From: Bacteroidales bacterium
GTDB taxonomy: Bacteria > Bacteroidota > Bacteroidia > Bacteroidales > F082
DNA: 36,349 nucleotides
NCBI GenBank assembly: GCA_024400395.1
Contig: JAKSMW010000020.1
Coordinates: 1 to 36,349, forward strand
Direction: 5' to 3'
Of the stretch, positions 18,350 through 25,854 are shown piece after piece (within the stretch, counting starts at the first letter, position 1; each line of letters opens with the position of its first letter). Position numbers and translations under genes: made by a program. The notes beneath the pieces were generated by a model. The model worked only from the letters and a program-made list of their open reading frames with translations. It did not search any database and was not told where the DNA came from.

Positions 18350-19199
18350 TCTTCACTTCTGCGACTTTGAATTTCCCTTTTAGCGCCAGCACCATAATCA
18401 CTATCCCGGCGATGAAGAACGGTATGCTGAGCCACTGTCCCATGTCGAGTGTCATTGAATTTTCAAACTCAACTTGTGGTTGTTTGATGAATTCAATGAT
18501 GATTCTTGAACCGAAAATCATTAAAAGGAAGAAACTGAAGAAGAATCCCGGATATTTGTTGACGGTGTCTTTTTTGAAGAAAAGACGGAGAAGTATCACG
18601 AAGGTGATGATGCAGAACAACGCCTCGTAAATCTGTGTCGGGTGACATGCCGGGATTGCGTCGATTGGCGTTCCGGGTGCCCATTCGCGTACGAACTTGA
18701 ATCCCCACGGAAGCGTGGTCGCGTCGCCGTAAATCTCTGAGTTCATGAGGTTTCCGATGCGTATCAACGCGCCGCCTATCGCCACGCAGATGACAAGCCT
18801 GTCGAGCACCCATAGGAACGGCTTGCCGAGTTTCTTGGAATAGATGTACATGCCGATGAGTATTCCGATGGCGCCGCCGTGACTGGCGAGACCGCCTTCC
18901 CATACGGCGAGAAACTTTATCGGATTGGCGAAATAATACGCAGGCTCGTAGAAAAGACAGTGGCCGAGGCGTGCGCCGACGATGGTGAAAACCAACATGT
19001 ACATGAGAATCTTGTCGGCCCATTCCTCACCGAGGCCTTCTTTCTTGAAGATGGCCTTTATCAGATAGTAACCGATGATGAAAACCATCGCCCAAAGCAG
19101 TCCGTACCATGCCACCGGATGCCCGCCAAGCAACGGGAATTTCTCCGGAAAAACGAAGATGTATGGGTTGACATCCCAAACGATAAAACCTAAATTCAT
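18333..19199 (-). CDS. lgt: Prolipoprotein diacylglyceryl transferase
   Basis: A 288-residue inner-membrane enzyme that transfers diacylglyceryl from phosphatidylglycerol to the lipobox cysteine of prolipoproteins. Several hydrophobic helices surround family motifs: HPVAWYGLLWA (about 25-35), EGGLASHGGAIG (about 99-110), the Lgt signature RIGNLMNSEIYG (about 142-153), ACHPTQIYEAL and SRIIIEFIKQPQ. The basic C-terminus (VKRKVKR) runs into the heptanucleotide array. The gene starts 8 bp after the upstream glycosyltransferase, so the two are cotranscribed. Confidence 0.96.
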   Translation of the reverse strand: MNLGFIVWDVNPYIFVFPEKFPLLGGHPVAWYGLLWAMVFIIGYYLIKAIFKKEGLGEEWADKILMYMLVFTIVGARLGHCLFYEPAYYFANPIKFLAVWEGGLASHGGAIGILIGMYIYSKKLGKPFLWVLDRLVICVAIGGALIRIGNLMNSEIYGDATTLPWGFKFVREWAPGTPIDAIPACHPTQIYEALFCIITFVILLRLFFKKDTVNKYPGFFFSFFLLMIFGSRIIIEFIKQPQVEFENSMTLDMGQWLSIPFFIAGIVIMVLALKGKFKVAEVKRKVKR

Positions 19200-19207
19200 T
19201 TCTTATT

Positions 19208-20287
19208 TCAAATAGTTTTAATCCAATTTTTGATAAATTCGTAAATTCTGCCCTCGTCGTCCTTGAATTTCTCTCTCATGTTCACATTCGGCACGGCGAC
19301 CTTGTCCAGCTGAAAAGCCGACTGCTTGCACCAGTTGAAATAACCGAGCCGCCCGAGGTGGTTGCAGAGATACTCCTGCTCCGTCTGCCCGGGAGTCGGG
19401 ATGAGATACGCATTCCTGTTGAGTCTGACGAGATCCATCAATGAGGAATAACCGCCGCGGCAGATGATGTTCTCCGAGCTGTTGACGAGTTCCGTGAAAA
19501 GTTCGTCATCAACATGGTTGAACATGGAGACGTTGTCGGGAATGTTTCTCGGGAAATCGTGAGTGTCAGGTTTTGCCCTGAGTATCAGCACTTTGTCATT
19601 TATTTTTGCGGCTTGTTTTAAAATGATGTCTTCAAGCATCGAACGTTGTGGCTCCGGACCCGACAGAATCACCAAATACTTGTTGTCCCTCTCGTCATCT
19701 TCTTGATTGTCAGAGCCGAAACGACTTAACAGCCCGATGTATGAGGTCTTGATTTTCTTTTTTGCCGGGTGCGACAGCCTACCCGAAAGCGACAGTTTGC
19801 AATCGACATCGGGGACCCACAGCTCGTCGTATTCTTTGATGAAGCTGTTGTTGAACATATTAATAATAGGTGTCGCGAAACGCCATCCTTTTGGAATCTG
19901 GATGTGCAGTTGGTGCGTGATGAATACTGAATGCACGAGGTCGCTCCAGCATCCGAATCTGTTGTCTGAAATGAGGGCGTCGATGTTGTAGTTTTTCACT
20001 ATTGACTCGACCGTTTGATGGTCTTTGCGGAAATCTCTCAACGCACTTGGAAATAACGATAACATTTTGAAAACCTGAGAGTTGCTGCGGCTGTACATCG
20101 GTCTGAAACCTGAAAACTTAATGAAATCGGCTTCTGGGAATTCTTTTTGCAGAAACGCCAACGGCTCATTGTCGGCGGCGATAATAACCTTGTGACCTTG
20201 CTCTGACAACGCCTTGATTATTGGTACACAGCGTGTTGCGTGACCAAGACCCCAATCCAACGGACATATTAATATGTTTTTACCCAA
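19208..20287 (-). CDS. GT-B glycosyltransferase (GT28/MurG-like)
   Basis: A 359-residue predicted cytoplasmic or membrane-associated glycosyltransferase. The N-terminus NILICPLDWGLGHATR (about 4-19) is the GT-B glycine-rich acceptor loop. The C-terminal half carries the donor-site motif ENIICRGGYSSLMDL (about 275-289) and PTPGQTEQEYLCNHL (about 299-313), as in MurG/GT28-type enzymes. Donor and acceptor are unknown. The start codon is TTG (20287-20285): no ATG lies in frame upstream before a stop, and the family N-terminus needs this start. A -7 box at 20312-20305 leaves a leader of only about 12 nt. It is cotranscribed with lgt. Confidence 0.87.
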   Translation of the reverse strand: MGKNILICPLDWGLGHATRCVPIIKALSEQGHKVIIAADNEPLAFLQKEFPEADFIKFSGFRPMYSRSNSQVFKMLSLFPSALRDFRKDHQTVESIVKNYNIDALISDNRFGCWSDLVHSVFITHQLHIQIPKGWRFATPIINMFNNSFIKEYDELWVPDVDCKLSLSGRLSHPAKKKIKTSYIGLLSRFGSDNQEDDERDNKYLVILSGPEPQRSMLEDIILKQAAKINDKVLILRAKPDTHDFPRNIPDNVSMFNHVDDELFTELVNSSENIICRGGYSSLMDLVRLNRNAYLIPTPGQTEQEYLCNHLGRLGYFNWCKQSAFQLDKVAVPNVNMREKFKDDEGRIYEFIKNWIKTI

Positions 20288-20304
20288 GTGATGATAATTT
20301 TTTG

Positions 20305-20312
20305 CAAAAGTA
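20305..20312 (-). promoter_or_regulatory. -7 box of the glycosyltransferase-lgt unit (TACTTTTG)
   Basis: A TAnnTTTG on the minus strand, 17 bases before the TTG start. It is divergent from the dprA promoter; the AT-rich stretch between them (20313-20503) shows no further gene. Confidence 0.65.
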
Positions 20313-20503
20313 ATAAATTATTCGATAGCAACACTTTTCTGGTGTTTTTTTGTTGTTCGTTTTCAATTGTTAATAAAATTCTTATTTAGTTGAAGGACAA
20401 TGCTGTTGAAACTGAAAAAACGTGTTTCAATTGTTAATAAAAATTTACATAAAAATTATCTAAAAAATTGATAATCAAAGTGATATAATTCAAAAATGTT
20501 GTG

Positions 20504-20511
20504 TATCTTTG
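20504..20511 (+). promoter_or_regulatory. -7 box of dprA (TATCTTTG)
   Basis: A perfect TAnnTTTG followed by CCGC and the dprA ATG. The expected transcription start falls on the start codon, so the mRNA should be leaderless. Confidence 0.7.
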
Positions 20512-20515
20512 CCGC

Positions 20516-21625
20516 ATGGAAAGACAGAAGTTATACGAGATTGCGCTCACGTTGGTGCCCGGTGTCGGTGATGTCAACGGCAAGAAGTTGGTGGCATATT
20601 GTGGCGGTGCGGAGGCGGTTTTCTGTGAAAACAGGAAGTCGCTGATGAAAATCCCCGGAATTGGGGAAAACACCGTCAATAATATCGTGTCGCAGAAGAC
20701 ACTTCTCCATGCTGAAAATGAGATGCGTTTTATAGAGAGAAACGGCGTGAAGGCGTTGTTCTATCTCGACCAGGATTATCCGAAGCGTCTGCAACATTGC
20801 CACGACAGCCCGATGATGCTGTATTACAAAGGCAATGCCGATCTGAATGCAGAAAAAGTGATAGGGGTTGTCGGCACGAGGAATGTCACGGAATATGGCA
20901 AGTACGTGATAGATAAAATCGTGGGGGAGTTTTCCTCTGATAACGTTCTGATAATAAGCGGATTGGCGTATGGCGTTGACACTATGGCGCATAAATCCGC
21001 ACTGAAATATGGCCTTGCTACCGTGGGTGTGCTGGGACACGGCCTGCAAATTATTTATCCGGCAGAGAATTGTAAACTTGCACATAACATGCTTGAGAAA
21101 GGAGGTGTTTTAACGGAGTTTTTGAGTAGTACGAAACCTGACAGGGAAAATTTCCCGAAACGGAACAGGATTGTTGCGGGGATGATAGACTGCCTGATTG
21201 TAGCGGAAAGTGCCATGAAAGGCGGAGCCATGATAACCGCGGAGATTGCAAATTCATACGACAGGGAGGTGTTTGCGATACCCGGCAGGATAGGTGACGC
21301 CTACAGCGAAGGATGCAATAACCTTGTGAAGACGAACAAGGCGGACATTCTGCTTTCGGCGGCTGACGTGAGATACATCATGCGATGGGATCACGATGCG
21401 AAAGTTGTCCCGAAACAAATGCGCTTGTTCAGGGATTTCAGCGATGATGAGAAAAAGGTCATCGACGTGTTCGGCGAAGAGAAAGTGATTCACATTGACC
21501 AAATCATCGTGGGGACGGAATTGACACCAACCAAGATAGCGTCAATACTGCTTTCTTTAGAGTTTGACGGGGTTGTGACGGCACTTCCGGGAAAACGTTA
21601 TCAAATTTGTGACGGCGTAAGATAA
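20516..21625 (+). CDS. dprA: DNA-processing protein DprA
   Basis: A 369-residue cytoplasmic single-strand-DNA-binding protein that loads RecA on incoming DNA in natural transformation and is also widespread in bacteria not known to be competent. An N-terminal helix-hairpin-helix-like region (IPGIGENTVNNIV) precedes the extended Rossmann fold: GVVGTRNVTEYG, ISGLAYGVDTMAH, GVLGHGLQIIYP, FPKRNRIVAGM and KGGAMITAEIANSYDREVFAIPG. A C-terminal winged-helix-like domain follows. I start at the ATG 20516 (MERQKLYEI); an in-frame GTG at 20501 lies inside the promoter. rsgA follows after 35 bp with its own -7 box. Confidence 0.95.
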   Translation: MERQKLYEIALTLVPGVGDVNGKKLVAYCGGAEAVFCENRKSLMKIPGIGENTVNNIVSQKTLLHAENEMRFIERNGVKALFYLDQDYPKRLQHCHDSPMMLYYKGNADLNAEKVIGVVGTRNVTEYGKYVIDKIVGEFSSDNVLIISGLAYGVDTMAHKSALKYGLATVGVLGHGLQIIYPAENCKLAHNMLEKGGVLTEFLSSTKPDRENFPKRNRIVAGMIDCLIVAESAMKGGAMITAEIANSYDREVFAIPGRIGDAYSEGCNNLVKTNKADILLSAADVRYIMRWDHDAKVVPKQMRLFRDFSDDEKKVIDVFGEEKVIHIDQIIVGTELTPTKIASILLSLEFDGVVTALPGKRYQICDGVR

Positions 21626-21632
21626 AAATCTG

Positions 21633-21640
21633 TACTTTTG
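21633..21640 (+). promoter_or_regulatory. -7 box of rsgA (TACTTTTG)
   Basis: A TAnnTTTG 20 bases before the rsgA ATG, giving a leader of about 14 nt. An out-of-frame ATG at 21650 lies in that leader. Confidence 0.6.
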
Positions 21641-21660
21641 CATCCGAAAATGAATGCAAT

Positions 21661-22572
21661 ATGTCGATTGGAAGAGTAATAAAGTCAACAGGAAGCTGGT
21701 ATGATGTCCAGGATGGCGAAGGTAATGTGTTTCAATGCCGTTTGAGGGGTAAAATACGTCTTGACGGCATCCGCACCACGAATCCCCTGGCCGTCGGTGA
21801 CAACGTGAATTTCGAGAAGGAACGCGACAAGGAAACTTGCGTGATTGATAAGATACTGCCGCGTAACAACGTGATAATCAGGAAGTCAGTCAATCTTTCC
21901 AAAGAATCGCATGTCATAGCCGCAAATATCGACCTCGCAATTCTCGTTGCAACGATAGCGCAGCCAAGAACGTCAACGGGATTCATCGACAGGTTCGCCG
22001 TGACAGCGGAGGCTTATCATATTCCGGTTGCGATAGTGTTTAACAAATGCGACATTTACGACGACGAACAGAACGCCGCCGCCGAGGAACTCATGAAAGT
22101 GTATAACGAAATCGGCTACGAGTCGTTCCTCGTCTCCGCCAAAACAGGGCGAAACTGCGACAGGTTGAAGGCTTTGATGAAGGATAAGGTCTGCATGTTC
22201 TCCGGACATTCAGGCGTCGGCAAGTCGGCGCTTGTGAATAATCTCGACCCGAACCTGAACGTCAGAGTGGGGGAGATCTCCGATGTCCATGAGAAAGGCA
22301 AACACACCACGACTTACGCGCAGATGTTCCATCTTGAGTTCGGGAGCTATATCATCGACACGCCTGGAATCAAAGAGTTCGGCTTGTTTGACCTCGAAAA
22401 AGAGACGCTTGCGCAGCGTTTCCCGGAAATGCGCGCACTGATGCACGAATGCAGATTCAACAACTGCACACATCTTCACGAGCCTCATTGCGCCATTAAG
22501 GATGCCGTTGAGAAAAACGTAATCGCCGATTGGAGATATACGAATTACTGCAACATGATGGATGACCAATAA
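21661..22572 (+). CDS. rsgA: Ribosome small-subunit-dependent GTPase A
   Basis: A 303-residue circularly permuted GTPase that acts in late 30S maturation. An N-terminal OB fold (about 1-75) is followed by G4 NKCD (128-131), then G1 GHSGVGKS (182-189) and G3 DTPG (233-236), the permuted order that defines the YlqF/YawG class. A C-terminal zinc knuckle is formed by Cys264, Cys269, His271 and Cys277. Motifs and length are normal. An Omp85-type gene follows after 57 bp on the same strand. Confidence 0.96.
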   Translation: MSIGRVIKSTGSWYDVQDGEGNVFQCRLRGKIRLDGIRTTNPLAVGDNVNFEKERDKETCVIDKILPRNNVIIRKSVNLSKESHVIAANIDLAILVATIAQPRTSTGFIDRFAVTAEAYHIPVAIVFNKCDIYDDEQNAAAEELMKVYNEIGYESFLVSAKTGRNCDRLKALMKDKVCMFSGHSGVGKSALVNNLDPNLNVRVGEISDVHEKGKHTTTYAQMFHLEFGSYIIDTPGIKEFGLFDLEKETLAQRFPEMRALMHECRFNNCTHLHEPHCAIKDAVEKNVIADWRYTNYCNMMDDQ

Positions 22573-22629
22573 AAACGTGTCGGACGTGGCGATGAACGGA
22601 TTGAGACCAAATGTGAAAAAGAGCTGAAA

Positions 22630-24027
22630 ATGAGGAAGTTGATGCTTTCCATACTCGTGTTGTTCTCGTTGGCCGGGTCGGCTCAACAGGATCCATGCGT
22701 GGTGCTTACCCGCATCAATTTGGAAGGCAATAATGTTACGAAACCTTCGGTGATTTATAGGGAACTTTTGGTCAAGGTCGGCGATACGATTAGCGAATCA
22801 CGATTCAATGAGTTGTTGAAAGAAAGTCGGGAGAACATCCTCAATATGTCTGTCTTCAATTTTGTTGATTTCGTAGTCGAAGAAGATTCTGACGTGGCAA
22901 ATGGTAAAGTGCTTACAATCAAGTTTGTGGAACGGTGGTATGTGTGGCCAATACCTTATCTGCGATACGCAGACCGCAACCTGATGTCGTGGTTCAAAGG
23001 CGGTGATATATCCCGGTTGAGTTATGGCTTTGACCTCGAATGCAACAATCTATGGGGTCTGCTTCACAAGCTGAATTTGACGATGATATTTGGTTACAAT
23101 CAGAAATACGCATTGACATACGACATACCATATCTCACTGACAAACAACGTCTTGGGCTTGAAGCGAGCGTCGGATATACGAGAGACAAAGAGGTTGCTT
23201 ACGCAACATCTGATGATAAGGTATTGTATTACAAAGCGTATGAAGGCTGCCCTCATGAAGCGTTTTTCGCCTATGTAAAACCGTATTTCAGATTCGGATG
23301 CAGAAACAAGTTGTTCATAACTGCTCAATACGACGACAGGCTGTTCAGCGACACGCTGGTATCACTGAATCCGTCGCTCGGATGTGATGACGGAAACCGT
23401 TTCAGGTATCTCACATTGTCGGCGGTCTTTAAGAATGATTTCCGTGATGACCACAACTATCCGCTTGACGGTCATTATCTTGAACTCGAAGCGACAAAGA
23501 TTGGAATGGGCGTTTTCAATAATGAGCCGGATGTTTTTTATGGAAAACTTACAGCGGATTGGTACACTCTTGTTTACAATAGGTTTTATTGGGCGTCGAA
23601 TATAACCGCCAAATTGTCATCAAACAGTGATCCACCGTATTTCCTGCTGAAAGGTCTTGGTTACGGCAACGACTATGTAAGGACTTTGGACCTTTATGTG
23701 GTTGATGCCATGAATTTTGTGGTTTTCAAAAACAACCTGAAGTTTGCAATATTGAGACCTGTGACAAAAAACATCCCGTTCATAAAGAACGAGCGATTTG
23801 GCAAAATACATCTTGCCTTGTATGCGAATTTGTTCTTCGACTTCGCACGCACGTGGAACGTCGATGTGCCAGGCGGAACGACTTCGAGGCTTGCCAACGA
23901 ATGGATTTACGGCACTGGTGTAGGCATTGATTTTGTGACGTATTACGATAAAGTGCTGCGCCTCGAATATGGTTTCAACGGCCTCGGTGAAAGCGGGTTT
24001 TTCATTCACCTCGTCGCGCCAATTTAA
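22630..24027 (+). CDS. Omp85/BamA-TamA family outer-membrane protein with one POTRA
   Basis: A 465-residue predicted outer-membrane beta-barrel. A signal peptide ends near GSAQQ (about residue 19-20). A single POTRA-like domain follows (about 22-98, ITRINLEGNNVTK-like start and KVLTIKFVERW end). The C-terminal surface-antigen barrel contains KNDFRDDHNYPLDGHYLELE, the typical Omp85 strand with R-x-x-Y-P, and ends in FFIHLVAPI. It is much shorter than BamA, which is encoded separately at 25855. The function (translocation, lipid or assembly role) is not assignable. It probably lies in one unit with rsgA. Confidence 0.85.
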   Translation: MRKLMLSILVLFSLAGSAQQDPCVVLTRINLEGNNVTKPSVIYRELLVKVGDTISESRFNELLKESRENILNMSVFNFVDFVVEEDSDVANGKVLTIKFVERWYVWPIPYLRYADRNLMSWFKGGDISRLSYGFDLECNNLWGLLHKLNLTMIFGYNQKYALTYDIPYLTDKQRLGLEASVGYTRDKEVAYATSDDKVLYYKAYEGCPHEAFFAYVKPYFRFGCRNKLFITAQYDDRLFSDTLVSLNPSLGCDDGNRFRYLTLSAVFKNDFRDDHNYPLDGHYLELEATKIGMGVFNNEPDVFYGKLTADWYTLVYNRFYWASNITAKLSSNSDPPYFLLKGLGYGNDYVRTLDLYVVDAMNFVVFKNNLKFAILRPVTKNIPFIKNERFGKIHLALYANLFFDFARTWNVDVPGGTTSRLANEWIYGTGVGIDFVTYYDKVLRLEYGFNGLGESGFFIHLVAPI

Positions 24028-24188
24028 CATGAAAATAAACGACTTTGCACAATTTTAAAGCCGATGTCGGCGTTAATGCTTAAAATTTGAAAAAAATTAT
24101 CAATACATGTAAAAATTTGTGTAAATTTGTCAGTTTGTTGTTGTTGCGTGAACTCGTTGACAATCAATGTAAAAGTTTTAGGGAACTA

Positions 24189-25100
24189 ATGAAAAATAAA
24201 GGAAAGTTGGATTTTGTTGTTGCCATTGTCCTGTTTTGTGGGTTTGTCTGTGCATCAAATGTTGTTGATGCACAGGCTATCGAGGTCGGCTTGACAGGAG
24301 GATTGTCATCGTATTATGGCGACATAAATCCGATAAAACCGTTCAATGAGGCAAGAACCGGTTCTGGCGGACTCGTGAGGTATTATCAGAATTCGCGATG
24401 GGCTTTCCGTTTTTCATATTTGAACAGAAGGATAAAGGCGACCGATGAAAAAGTCAATATCTGTCCTGAAAGGAAACGTGCTTTTAAGTGTGACATAAAC
24501 GATTTCGCTCTGATCACCGAATTCAACTTTTTGGATTACACGACCGGAAGCAGAAGAAGCAATGTCTCACCTTATCTGTTCGCGGGTGTGTCGTTCATCT
24601 TGTTTAATCCGAAGTCAATGAATGGCAGGGATTTATGTAACATCCTGACGGACGTTGATGGTTATAAGATTGAACAGGTTGTCCTTCCTGATGGAACTGT
24701 CGTCGAGCAAAGTGTCAACAGCATTGAGAACGGTACCGCCAAATATAACAAATATACATTGGCCATTCCGTTCGGCTTCGGCGTGAAATACAGTGCGGGC
24801 AAGAGAATCTGCCTGGCTGCCGAGTGGAGGATTGACTGGACATGGACTGACTGGATTGACGATTGCAAGGGGTATTACCCGTTGTGGAAGAGCGGCGATG
24901 AATGGGCGGCCTACGCCGACCCGTCCGGGAACGTGGCTCTTGACGGAGAAAGTAACGAAATAAAATATTTACAAAGAGGCGATTCTGTGAAATACGATTT
25001 CCTCAGTTTCCTGAGTCTCACGGTTGCGTTTAAATTCAACTTGCCGGAGAACAAGAAATGTGATGTGGGACTTGGCAGAAACGCTTACATATATTATTGA
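24189..25100 (+). CDS. DUF6089 / PorG-like outer-membrane protein
   Basis: A 303-residue protein with an N-terminal signal peptide (about 1-29, ending VVDAQA) and an alternating amphipathic, probably beta-barrel body (VGLTGGLSSYYGDINP, YLFAGVSFILFNPKSMNG, LSLTVAFKFNLP). The family includes PorG, a type IX secretion component of Porphyromonas. In P. gingivalis the porG gene also sits beside uppS, bamA and two ompH genes, which supports orthology. I start at the ATG 24189, preceded by AGGGA; a longer frame opens with TTG at 24087 but adds a segment with no signal-peptide logic. No other T9SS gene is in the window, so a role in secretion is inferred only. Confidence 0.75.
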   Translation: MKNKGKLDFVVAIVLFCGFVCASNVVDAQAIEVGLTGGLSSYYGDINPIKPFNEARTGSGGLVRYYQNSRWAFRFSYLNRRIKATDEKVNICPERKRAFKCDINDFALITEFNFLDYTTGSRRSNVSPYLFAGVSFILFNPKSMNGRDLCNILTDVDGYKIEQVVLPDGTVVEQSVNSIENGTAKYNKYTLAIPFGFGVKYSAGKRICLAAEWRIDWTWTDWIDDCKGYYPLWKSGDEWAAYADPSGNVALDGESNEIKYLQRGDSVKYDFLSFLSLTVAFKFNLPENKKCDVGLGRNAYIYY

Positions 25101-25106
25101 TATACA

Positions 25107-25853
25107 ATGGAAAGCTTGAAGGATAAGATAGATCTTACACGTCTGCCGAAACATATTGCCATAATTATGGACGGCAATGGCAGATGGGCGAAGGAACAAG
25201 GGAAAATGCGCGTGTTCGGACATCAGCACGGTGTCGATACCGTCAGACGTATCACGGAAGCCTGCGCGGAACTCGGAGTGGAATATCTTACACTTTATGC
25301 CTTCTCGACAGAAAACTGGAACCGCTCTTCTTTCGAGGTCGATGCATTGATGTCAATCTTGACACAGGCTTTGAAAACAGAGCTTAAGACATTGAACGAT
25401 AATAACATCCGACTTGCGGCAATTGGCGATTTGAATCGTTTGCCGAAATCTCAGTACGACGCACTGATGTATTCCATCAATGACACCAAGGATAACACCA
25501 GAATGACGTTGACACTCTGCCTGAGCTATTCCGGACGATGGGAGATAATTGATGCGGCGAAAAAAATCGCCTCGGAGGTTAAAGACGGCATCCTGACACT
25601 TGAACAAATCGATGAGAAATGTGTGAGTAACCATCTCGCAACTGCGCAAATGCCTGATCCTGAACTGCTTGTGCGTACCAGCGGAGAAGAAAGAATCAGT
25701 AATTATCTGCTTTGGCAGATTGCATATTCTGAATTGTATTTTACAAAAAAATATTGGCCTGAATTTTCAAAGGAAGACCTTTATGAAGCTATTGTTAATT
25801 ATCAGAACCGTGAAAGAAGGTTCGGGAAAACAAGCGAACAACTAAAGAAATAA
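25107..25853 (+). CDS. uppS: Isoprenyl transferase (undecaprenyl diphosphate synthase)
   Basis: A 248-residue cis-prenyltransferase that makes the C55 lipid carrier for peptidoglycan and surface glycans. Motifs are HIAIIMDGNGRWAK (16-29, catalytic Asp22), GHQHGVDTVRRI, YLTLYAFSTENWNR, LCLSYSGRWEII and PDPELLVRTSGEERISNYLLWQ, followed by ELYFTKKYWPEF. Six bases separate it from the preceding gene and one base from bamA, so it is tightly cotranscribed with them. Confidence 0.97.
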   Translation: MESLKDKIDLTRLPKHIAIIMDGNGRWAKEQGKMRVFGHQHGVDTVRRITEACAELGVEYLTLYAFSTENWNRSSFEVDALMSILTQALKTELKTLNDNNIRLAAIGDLNRLPKSQYDALMYSINDTKDNTRMTLTLCLSYSGRWEIIDAAKKIASEVKDGILTLEQIDEKCVSNHLATAQMPDPELLVRTSGEERISNYLLWQIAYSELYFTKKYWPEFSKEDLYEAIVNYQNRERRFGKTSEQLKK

Positions 25854-25854
25854 G

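Noticed and set aside
24087-24188. N-terminal extension of the PorG-like protein from a TTG codon
   Set aside because: The internal ATG at 24189 has a Shine-Dalgarno-like AGGGA and opens directly on a normal signal peptide; the extension would bury it.
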